A stretch of DNA of 64,000 bases from Micrasema longulum (taxonomy: Eukaryota; Arthropoda; Insecta; Trichoptera; Brachycentridae). Both the position numbers and the translations under genes were made by a program. This document shows positions 25,401 to 37,400 of the stretch, piece by piece. Below the pieces are notes generated by a model, which was not told the origin of the DNA, did not search any database, and was given only the letters and a program-made list of their open reading frames with translations. How positions within the stretch are numbered: the stretch's first letter is position 1; each line of letters starts with the position of its first letter. Where the stretch lies: NCBI GenBank assembly GCA_022494885.1, contig JAGVSM010002642.1, forward strand, positions 1 through 64,000. Reading direction: 5' to 3'.

Positions 25401-28400
25401 AAACTACAGTTCTGGAAACATGAGATTTCAAGTGAGTTTTATTTGAGATAAAAATAATTACTGAAATAATTGAAAGCATGGCCATTATTAAATTAAAGAT
25501 TTTCTTATCAGATACAAAATTTAATACAGTAAAATAGCCTACCAATCCTAAATAAATATTCACTTATATGATTCTAGAACCATAAAAAATACATGAGGAA
25601 ATAGAACACATAGTCAAATTATAAACTTGAATTTAAATCATCGAGAATGTTGCGTAATGATCAATGGCTGATTGGTTATGACAATTGTTTCTGGTTGGAC
25701 TCTCGAATGGTTTCCTTCTTGTGATATTGTTTGTTAACTTTCAATTTTACAACAAGGTATTAATGGAAAGCCATTTTTCGCTGTTTTTCCTCCAAACGAA
25801 AGTGGTTCCAGCCTTTGACGTCGACAAAAGTTCAAAATGAAATGTGGATGAATGTAGATTGTACGGATGTTAAAGAGTCCCAAGCATCATTATTCGACAA
25901 TAATTGGATGATTCAACTGACATGATTTGTAACTAGTTACCTTTAACCTTTAAGTACTTTTGACTTTTTTAGGTCATACTGTATCCATATTGGTCTTCCC
26001 CGTTTTCCGCATCCATCAACATTAACATCGTAACCTTTTAGCTGTCCTTTTGCCATCTATTTGCTCAACATGTTCAAACCAATGTAGAGCTCCTTGATTA
26101 TGTCGATAATGCTCATCTCTGCCTTACGTAATGCACCGATCTGGACATTTGTGCATCTATCGTACATACTTTTATCGCACATTCCCCGGAGAGACGGCAT
26201 TTTGACAGCATTCAGCCTATTTGAGACAAATTTAAAATGTAAATAATATAGCACTGAAATTCGTTTTTGTCACATGGGTAAATATATCAGATTTAATTAC
26301 ATTTTTTAAATACCTGCGCTTAAAGTTTCTTACCAAGATGAGATGGTCTTTTTGTATCGATATTTGAACTTCTCAGTAGAGTTTTTAAATGGTTCGAACC
26401 ATGATTAATACTGGTTTAGCAAGTTTAGCCATATTAGCTAGGCGTAGACTAGCACATTAGACATAGAAATAAAATAATTTGAACACTAAATTGACTAACT
26501 AATTATTCACTGCTTTTCTGAACTGAGACTTCAACACACGCAAAAATAACCTTAATTTTCTCAACGCTTTCTCACTTTTGGATTATGGTGACTCGCTTAC
26601 TTGTAAAATTTTTAATCAAAATTACGATTTGCAAATTGGAATTATTTTGACTGCCGAAACCACAAAATTGTCGACATATCGGTATATTTGTCCTGTTTAT
26701 TTCCAACACGCAACTGTCTGATTGTTTCTGTGTTATGTTTAATCTATTTGCACTTAAATGTTAAATGTCCGCATTCGACGAAATCATATATTGTCTATGA
26801 TCTATTCGAATTCCCGGTAAATGTCGTTAAACTTAAATGTCTGTATTCCTGTTGCCGCTGCGGCGACTTGTTTAATGTGGTGTTGTGTTTGTTCCCTTGA
26901 CTGGTGGTGGCAATCGAAATCTGATCGGTTCCACTAATATCAGATCACACGGTGGGGGGGATCCAGGTCCAAAGTTGAGTAAGCAACTTTGTTTTAGGTC
27001 TCAAGGATCTCTGGCCAAACTTGAAGGGGATTCTGCGGATGGCGACACTCAGCTTACCAAGATGGACGTCGTACTCACGTTTCAATTGGAGGTTTTGTAT
27101 AATTACTTATTTATGCATTAACGATCATTTGAATTTGATAATGTCAATAGATTAAAAGTTTGCTTCTTGCTTTGATACTTTCCTTTTTTCATTTTCTAGT
27201 ATTGTTATTTACAATTATTTGAAAATAGACCCGAATCTCAAATATGTGTTTTTTCTTTTTACTAATTAAACTACAACTTACAACTTCTACAGCAATAAAA
27301 AAAATATTTAATATAACAGCATTATCTGTAAAGCTTACAATTAGTTTGTAATTTGTATATAAAATATTATAATCATTAAATCGGGTTGTGGTCCCGTGGC
27401 TAGTGTTTCGGACTCACGGATCAGAGGCCCAAGGTTCGAATCCCACTCAACCTCAACTTGATTCCCATTTTCTTATAGTGAGTTAAATAGCTGTAAATAC
27501 AGCTCGTTGAAAATGCCTCCAAAATTGAAATATTTTGGTAAACCATAATCACGCAAATATTTTTTTTTTATAAAAAAAAAGTTTAAAATAAATATTACGT
27601 AATATAAATTTAATTAAATTAGCATGTATTTAATTTGTTGAAAAAACTGTAATTTTTACTTTTTTATTTGAAAAGATCGCCAAAATAAATGTTGTAAAAA
27701 GTCTGAAGAAGGGGCCCAAGATGTAAACCCTGGGGTACTCCTAATTATATAGCAGCAAAACTTAAGCAAAATTCTCCAGTCACGTCTGATTATAGACATT
27801 CCTCGAAGCCTACATTCTTTGATTGTCGTGGAATTTATAAGTGCCATAAAAAAAATAAACGAAAGTCTAAAAAATAAAAAAAAACGGAAATGGGAAGGGA
27901 AAAGAATATTGAATTGTAACTTAAAAAATAAGAAAGAGCAACGCTTAGAGATCATTAATAACATCATTTTTAATAGAATAATTGTTGTAAAGCTGGGGAA
28001 GAAATGTGTATAAAACATTTTTTCCCAAGAGTGAACAAATCATGTAAGGAGCGTTTTAACTAATGAAACAATAAATATAACCAGCGTCGTAACTAGGGTC
28101 GTGAGCGCTCCTGGCTAGATTTGAATTTTGCGCCCCTCAAGGCAGAAAAGAAGGCTGTGGGTCTACAAAGTGCGCCTCCTAAGGGTTGTGCCCCTGGCAG
28201 CCGCCCGCCTGGCTAGCCCCTTGTTACGATGCTGACTGTAACCGTTTGCAAACACAGTTGATGAAAGTTATGACAGAATTACAATACAGATCAAGCGCTG
28301 TAATTTAGTGAACAGTTTAAATTTGATGCGTTGTGTCTGTCTCGAGTAGGTTTGGAATTTTTGTAAACTTATGATGAGGTGAGCAATATTAGTTTTGTTA

Positions 28401-31400
28401 ATAATGCTTGATTTTATTATTAAGCGTTAAAACTTTTTTTGACTTTAGTCGTACAAAGCAAATGCCTCCCCGAGTATGTAAGTTCAACCGCGAGTATGAA
28501 CTTAAAAAATCCATATACGTTTTTTTGCGTTTTTAGTTGAATGGGACAACCCGCATTGATTAGTGTATTTGAATTTTATAATTGACCAATGAATCAATTC
28601 AATGATGCAAAATATGTCTTCACTAAAGAAGCAAGCAATATCACGTAAATCTCAATACAGCGGATGTGACGCATTCGATTTGCGTAAAAGAAATACAGCA
28701 TTAACTTTGTATAGACGCATACGATAGTAAAATTATTTATTTATTTATTTATTTGACGGGCTTATGCAGTCCATTCAAACGATGGTAAATACAATTTATT
28801 TTAAGAAATACAGGCACTAATAAAATAAAATTAAAGCTAGGACAAAAAAATCTAAATTACTACCTCGAGACAAGATTCGGCCTATCTTAGTGAATTTTTA
28901 AATCTATAAAGACTTACACCAAAAAATTCCAGATCTTGTCTCGAGTTTACACTACGACACAATCGGGACATTGGTGCATGCAAGCCATAGTTTGTGCTGT
29001 GTTGATCAAGGAACAGCACATTATTATTTCGCAACCGGCGAAATTAACAACACAAAATAAACTGTTTTAAATGTATTATTTATATATTTTATTTACGAAA
29101 TCGCGAGGTTTCTTGTCCCTCCTGAAAATTTTGACAAATGGTTCTTCCGCGGCTTTGGACTTACATATACGATATGAGTATCAATGTACCTAAGTTTAGT
29201 CCGAATTTCCAAGAATACTAGAGAAGTTTCTCTGAAAATTTTTGAATTAAATTTTCAATTCCTGGTAGCATTAATTTTCAGGGTCAGTTGCGCCAAAAAA
29301 GGATTGGAAAGTTGGTTGCGAGATAAAAGTAATATTGATTTTTTTACTCCATTTTATCAAGGTTCTCCTCGTGGTCTAATGGTAAGCGCATTTGCCTGCC
29401 ATGCAGGAGTTTCGTAGTCTCTGAACTGACACTTGAATCATAAGACTGATCATCTTTTTTTACTGCTCTCCTCAAGATATAAACAATTTAAAAAATCGTG
29501 TGTCTCAATGCATCCAAACCGTCAACAACTGGATGTCATCAAACAGACTCAAACTCAATCCATCTAAAACTGAGCTTCTATTGACAGCGACAAAAAAGCG
29601 ACAACACCTTTTAGCCCAATCTCCAATTTCAATCACAGGTTGTGATCTTACCCCTAGTACAAATGTTAAACTACTGGGTGTTCATTTAGATTTAGATCTT
29701 TCTCTTCATTCTCAGGTCAATAAAACGGTAAGTGCTGGTTTCTTCCATCTCCGACAGATCAAATCCTTGCGGAGAAATATTACTATAGATGCAACTAAAG
29801 CTCTTGTAAATGCTTATGTCGTTTCGCGTCTAGATTACTGTAATGGAATATACGCAGATCTCCCAAAATATCAAACTAATAAACTCTAATCTGTTTTCAA
29901 TGCAGCAGCAAGGCTTATTACGGGAGTAAAAAAATATTCTCACATCTCACAACTTCTTCGAGATTTGCACTAGTTAAAAAGCCCAGAGAAAATAAAATAC
30001 AAGCTGTGCTGAACAGTATTCAAATCCCTTCATGAAATGGCTCCAAAATACCTATCGGACCTTTGTATTAGGGAAAATACATGTCAAAGAAAATCTACTC
30101 TTAGGTCAGCATTTGATTCAGGAAGAGGAAAACTTGTCGAAATCCGGCGCTCCCCAAACACTAGATTTGGAGATCGTGCTTTTGCCGCCGCCGGCCCCTC
30201 TGCCTGGAACCAATTGCCTTCAAACTTACGAATCATCGACAGTCCCAGTCAGTTCAGATCCCAACTAAAATCCCACTTCTTTAAACTATCATACACTCAA
30301 TTTTAAATCTGGAAATATAATATATCACTTAAGTTTAGTTAGAATGTAAGTTTAGATATACAATTGTAAAGCGCCCTTGAGGTGATTTTTTACAAAAATG
30401 GCGCTCTATAAATCAGCCAAATATTATTATTATTATCTTACCTTCATATAATAAACATTATCAAGATACACTGCTGTCAGTGTACCAATGCAGTGCCCTA
30501 TGCACTATTAAGTGCGGAAAGAATTATTATGTATTTAATTTTTGTATGTTTGCAAACTTATCATAATTATTACTGAATCCTAAGGAAGTCAAAGCTCTTT
30601 GGATATATTTATTTTGTCTAATAAACATAATTACATTCTCTTATCGGGTGAACGATGTGTGTTTAAAGGTGGTTGTCATGGAGGTGAAAGGGCTCAAGTC
30701 TCTTGCCCCGAATCGAATAGTCTACTGCACCATGGAAGTTGAAGGAGGAGAGAAGCTTCAAACTGACCAGGCCGAGGCTTCAAAACCTATGTAATATTTA
30801 TTTTATTAATATTTGAAGCTTTGTAATAACTAGCTGTGTCTGGGTAGATTGAGAGTACAATTCTGTGTGTGAAATAGAACCAGAATCTTGTAAGAGTTCT
30901 TTCGAAATGTTATCTACTCTAAGAAAAAAACCTGAATAATGAAACCAAATGGAGATAAGTCTACCTCATAGTGTAGAGGTTGGCGCATCGCTCACCATGC
31001 TTGAGATCCCGGGTTTAATTCCTGGGAAGGTCTACATTAAATTCTAAATCTGGTTGTGGTCCCATGGCAAGTGTGGTGGATTCATAGATCAGAAGTCTAA
31101 GATCCGTTCCCATTTTCTGCTAGCGATTTATTTACAACTCATTGAAAATGGCCCCTCAAACTGAAATATTTTGGTAAATCATGCGATTGCAAATATTTGT
31201 TTTCATTAATAAATATTTTTAAAAACAATTTGGGTTCAAGACAGTTTCCCTGTGATACACCACTAATCACGTGTAAAATTTCTGAATTACTAAAGAAACT
31301 GTGTTCCGCAACGGTCCTAATATTTAGTTTAATTTAGTGATTTGACTGCAAGTAACTGAGTAATCGTGAGTATTGTTTGTTCGAAGGTGGGATACACAAG

Positions 31401-34400
31401 GAGACTTCAGTACCACCCAACCGTTGCCAGCAGTGAAAATAAAATTCTTCACCGAGAATCCCGCAATGTTAGCCTTAGAAGATAAAGAACTGGGAAGGAT
31501 TATTCTGAGACCAACACCGCAAACATCAAAAGTAAGTAATGGTGCCTCCACAAGCTTGCCACAACTTGGTGAAAAGCTTGGCAAGAGTACGCTAGCCGAA
31601 TGTCCGCATTCAAACGCTTGCGAATGCGGCAGTTAATTCTGAGAATCACTGGTCAAATTATGTATTTAAAACATGGCTTCTTTTGATCTGTGTATGAAAT
31701 GCCAACATTGTCCCAAACATCGACAAGCGCTTGCAAGCATCCGCAAGGCAAACCAAACAGCCGAAGCTCCACACGCTTGCCAAGCGTTGACAAGCGCAAG
31801 CTTGTGGAGCTTCCTTTATAAGTAAAGCATCGTGAAAATGGAACAATAATAACAACCAAAGAAATGCTCAAATCACAATATTAAAATTTGTAGAGTTATA
31901 CATTACAAAAATTTGTATTAACATAACGTGGTTTGATTGAATGGGGAGGCAGCACTAAGACCATCCTTCTGGAAATTTCTGAGCCCAGTAATGAGGAAAA
32001 TCAGTGTTACGGGAAAAATAAGAGCATTAAGTTATAGGGGTGAAGTTTTTTGAAAACATATGAAAAAAATCGTAAAAATAATTTTAATAAAAACGAATTA
32101 CTTTGAACGAACTCACTAGTTAGTTCTTCGTAATCAACCAATTATAGTGTTTTGATCGATTTCCGGTTTACAGAACTCACCGAAGTGAACTTGTGACGTC
32201 AAAGGCGGAGTAACTTCAATATTTCAATACTTTGAAAATCATAGCGCTGATAATACATTACATAAAAATATACTTTTAAAATTTTGGCTTAGTTTGATAA
32301 TTTACGAATATTAACATATAAATTATTTATTTTGAAACCACTGAACTTCTTCATTTTAAAAAGCATTTCATTTTTATAATGAATTTAATTATATAATATG
32401 TTAACTGTTATTTTGGCTCAGCCGTCAATTGTTCCTAAAGAGCTGAAATGTATACAATTCATAAATCAACATTAAAAAATATATATATATATATTTTCAA
32501 AAGTAATAAAGTAATTCTGAAACTAGTCATTACTGAATTTTAATTTTGTTATTTTCAACAAATCAATTATTATTCAAAACAAAAACAATGTATGCCCGAG
32601 ACGGTTTCCCTGTGGTACACCACTCATCATGTCCAAAATTTCTGATTAAATCGTTTTTATTAATGTCTTATTAAAATAAAATTGCAGGCACCAGAATGGC
32701 ACCGAATGACAGTCCCTAAAAACCTCCCAGATCAAGACTTGAGAATCAAGATCGCCTGCAGAATAGACAAACCACTGAATATGAAACACGCAGGGTAATT
32801 ATTAAATCCATAATTATCTTTCTTGGAGAAAAAAAACCATGATAAATTTTAATGTAACAGATCAAATCATCACGCCGTTTCTCCGTAGGGGTAGGCAGAG
32901 GTATTCCCCATCCCTGTTGTAGTTTTAGAAAAGTAAAATATTGAAATAAAGTTAAGTAATCCGGATATATTCAGAGTTGATCATTTCTCCTCGAATACAG
33001 GATAACAAGTTAAAGGTCATAACTCACGCTCCTGCCACAGAAGGACACCAAATTTAAGCACTTAGTTTCTGCATTTATTTCCAGATATCTTTACGTGGTG
33101 GGGAAATCAGTTTGGAGAAAATGGAAAAAAAGATACATGGTTTTAGTTCAAGTCTCCCAATACACCTTTGCTCTGTGTTCGTACAAAGACAAGAAGAGTG
33201 AACCGGCAGAGATGATGCAGTTAGATGGTTTTACCGTGGATTATATTGAACCAGCCAGTGGTAAGTAACAGAAAACACACTTATACTAATAATATTTTAA
33301 GTATCCCCAAATCTTATAAAGGGTACTCGCAAAGTTTTATAGGTGCGAAGGTTTTCACGGTCACTGTTATCAATATTATGTATCTTTTTTGGGTGATACT
33401 GTGTATGTTGGATTTGATCCGACGTTTCGGCTACCATTGCAGGAGCCATCTTCAGGACTAAAGCAAAATTTCAGTTTTCAGCTGAAATTTTGTTTTAGTC
33501 ACTAATTATTTTAAGATAATATTTATTATAACCTAATTGTAAAATTAATGTAATATTTTTCTTTCAGCTCAGCTTATGGTTGGAATGGGTGAGTGAATAA
33601 TCAATTTATTTAAAAAAATATGTAATCATGATATATAGCCTGTTAAATCATTTCAATTTTACTAAATGTCATTAAATATTTGTATATAACCACTTACTGA
33701 ATTTTCAACGTCTACCGGTTTCGAGACATCCTGCCCGTTCTCTTCGTTAGGACACCAATTAAACCAACATAAAAAACCATGTATATGTAAAATATTAATA
33801 AATAACATTTTAATTTTATTTGTGCCTTAAATTTATATTCGTCGGCCTCGTGGTGTCAATGTTCAGCGCGTTGGCCTGCCATGCAAGAGGTCTTGGGTTC
33901 GATTCCCAATATTTATTTATAAGGGTGTTTTCACACAGAATATTCCATAGTCCCTGGACTGGTTCCTGAAGCGTAAGACTGATCATCTTACTTCATGTAA
34001 CAAAAATGATCAAGACACGCTGCAACTGGTGTAACGATGCATTGCCCTATGTACCATTAGGTGCGGAAAGGGAATGACGATGATGATGAAATTTATATTT
34101 TGAAAAAACTCTGTTTTGTAAATAAATCATTTTATCCATGTCCGGGTGGAAAAAAAATCTCGTCCCAGAATCCTGGGGGGCGATTACAAACGCTTTCTTC
34201 ATGGTGTGTATCGAGATGATATACTTAACTTTTGTTTTTTCTCAATTTTCTTATCTCCATGCAGGATATGACCAAGATAGGAATTCTTAAGGACCTGAAT
34301 ATATTTTAACAATTTTCTTATGCAATTAGCTCTTCGCAGGACCCACAAGTGAAGCCACATCTTGAATGGCTCTAACCAGTTCTTAGTGTGTACTTTCAAA

Positions 34401-37400
34401 GCCCAGGCTCCTGAGCCATACAACAGAATAGGCCACACTAGTTAATTAAAATGCCTGATTAGTTTGACGTCCCACAGAGTTGGAGGGAGGCAAATACTTC
34501 ATGAACGCCGTGAGAGATGGGGAGTCTGTCCTGATGGGAGTGACGGATGAAAACGAGTGCCATCTTTGGGTTATGGCAATGTACAGAGCTACCGGACAGA
34601 GCCATAAGCCCACACCACCTACCACTAGTGACACACACATTAAAATTATGGGAGGTATGAAACGTTTCATTAAATCTTCTGTGGCTATGATGTCCTTAAG
34701 TCTACTTAGAATGCACCTAACCAACTTTTAAAAACCTAACCTAGTCTAATCTAACCTAACCTAACCTATCCTTACTAACCAAAACCTAACCTAGTCTAAT
34801 CTAACCTAACCCAACCTATCTATACTAACCAAAACCTAACCTAGTCTAATCTAACCTTACCTAACCAGTGCAGAGCAGAATCATTGTGGCACTCTGCACT
34901 GATGTATCTTTTGCTAAAATGTTCTGAAGCCGAATGCATTGACCGTGTTCTGTGTCAGTATACAGTTAGGCAATACGTAGCCGGGTCACAATCTGTCCGG
35001 GGTATTTAAAAGTTAAGCTAAATAAATCTATACCTTAGTAATAGGATGGGGAGGAACAAGTAAAACCACATTAGAGCCATTAATGAAAGCACAAAAAGCC
35101 TTACTGAGAGTAGCCAACAAAAAGCCTTACCAATATTCTACAGACGGACTTTTTACAGAATTTCCAGTACTAGACATGAGACAAATATACATAAAGACAA
35201 TTTTAAGACATTTTCATCAAAATCCAGACAGACATAATGACGGACAACAAATTTACAACACCGGACAAAGACAAAAAACAATACTTCTGCTCCCAAAGAA
35301 AAAAACAAATTACGGACAAAGGCATTATATTTTTCTGGCCCCTAAGCTATACAACTTTTTAAGGAAGGACATATTGGTGAACAAAATGAAAAACAATATG
35401 TTCAAAGCTCGAGTCCATAAATAAATTGCTAAAAAGACTAGATAGGAAGCTGAGCAATATGTTTCATATATAAGAATATAATTTTGGTTTCTTGAAAATC
35501 CTTTTTCGTTTTATTGATGTAGGTATGTTTGATTTTCTTTATTATTTTTTTTGAATTTTTACACACAATTGATGTGAAAGTATGTACAATTATGTATAAA
35601 ATAAATAATACACCGGCAATTCGGAACGCGCCTGTGGGCCAGTGGAGTGGCTACATAAATAAAAATAAAATTATATTAATGTACTTGTTGTATAAACATT
35701 TTTGTAAACTATGTATTTGTATTTTATATTGGATTAAATAAATAAATAATATATAGGGAGCATCGACTCTAGGTCAGTGATACATCACACCACGTGTAAT
35801 TGGACATCGATGCACACGCTGCAAGTCGCAACCCAAACAGAAGTGTCGACCAGGGAGCTGATTACTCAAAATTCAACATATTTCATTGTTTGGTAGTACA
35901 CTGCTTCTGAGGACATTACTTTCCCTATGCCGTAGTGGGTACATTGAATAAAGGACCCGCTTCTTGGACCACAATCACATATCTCTAGTACTCTTTTACA
36001 GGTTTTACCACGCCCGTCGTCTTTATTTTTGTAATAATGTATAAATTATATTAATGAAGTTAATCTGTGATTATAACATCAAACCCGTTTTTCTTTCTAC
36101 TCTACAAAAACAAGAAAAATAATGTTTTTATTACTTTGTATTACAGATGCAGATAAAGCAAGAAAGCACGGAATGGAAGACTACATCCAAGCTGATCCAT
36201 GCACATTCGACCACGCTTCACTATTCTCAATGTTGCAATCCTTGACGTTGAAATACAGACTCAACGATCCTTACTGTTCTCTCGTAAGTACAATATTTGT
36301 ATTAAGCACTGAATCCGAACGCCGTCCGAGTGATATACCTTCGGCTTTTTACCGGTCGCCACGTTCCATGTGGCTCCACCTATTTTTACACCATGACTGG
36401 CACCGTAGCGACATCTATTGAGTAGCGAGTGTCACTACTTCACTACACAACTCATAGAAAATTGCCCTAAAATTAAATTATCTTGGTTAATCATAAGAAC
36501 ACCAAAATTTCATATTCTTTGCCATAGCTCTGTAGGATTAAGTTGTTCAGGGTTGGAGCTCCTACCCCAGTTAGAGATTAACAGAAGACACTAGGTTGCT
36601 GTTTAGTGCTTAGTAATTATATGGCGAATAAATAATTAATTAAATTATGTCGCGCAAATGTTACAATGATGAGGTGTTGAACTGGCTGCACTGAAGCTCA
36701 CTAATTGACTGATGCTGACTGACTGGCTGGGCGTTACCACGGCCTGTGGTCTCTTTATAAACCGCGTTCCCTTATTATTCATTTCTCCCCGGTAGGGACG
36801 ATGTTAATGTACTGCAGGACGTTCATCTCGTGTTTTGCAGAATATAATGTATTGAATTCCACAGAAAACTCTGACTTGCTTCATCGTTCGTTGCACAATA
36901 TTTTCAGGTGATTTTATTTAGCACGTGTGTGTCATCGATCATGGACTTTGCACCTCACAGCTCTACTCTGTTATTTGTTCCTTTCTAGGGCTGGTTCTCC
37001 CCGGGGCAGGTGTTCGTGCTGGACGAGTACTGCGCCCGCTACGGCGTGCGCGGCTGCTACCGCCACCTGTGCTACCTGTCGGACTTGCTGGACACGGCCC
37101 AGGCGGGCTCGCAGACCATCGACCCCACGCTCATCCACTACTCCTTCGCCTTCTGCGCGTCGCACGTGCACGGCAACAGGTATCTTGGCTTCCTCACCCC
37201 TCCCGCACCCTCTTCTCTCACCACTAACACCTTCCTAGTCTGGCAGTACTCGATGTTATCTCGTGGAGCTAAATCAAATACATTTTTCAAAATGGTAATT
37301 TCACAACAATAAATCTATTTAAATTAAAACAAAGTAAATAAAATATAATTATAGTAACCCGTGTGAATAGACTCACCGGTTAGCGGAAAAATAAAAAAAA

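Noticed and set aside
27383..27453. tRNA gene candidate with partial acceptor pairing
   Set aside because: The T stem is broken and the same head plus body recurs at 31.05 kb, so it is a SINE.
27656..28018. 120-codon Phe/Leu-rich minus-strand frame
   Set aside because: Composition is explained by A-rich sequence on the + strand; no motif.
34731..34866. True telomere or chromosome end
   Set aside because: It lies between two CAPS exons and is only 136 bases long.
36925..37238. Long open frames in the other forward frames and on the minus strand over exon l
   Set aside because: They are Arg/Ala/Pro/Thr-rich shadows caused by the GC-rich third positions of the CAPS exon.
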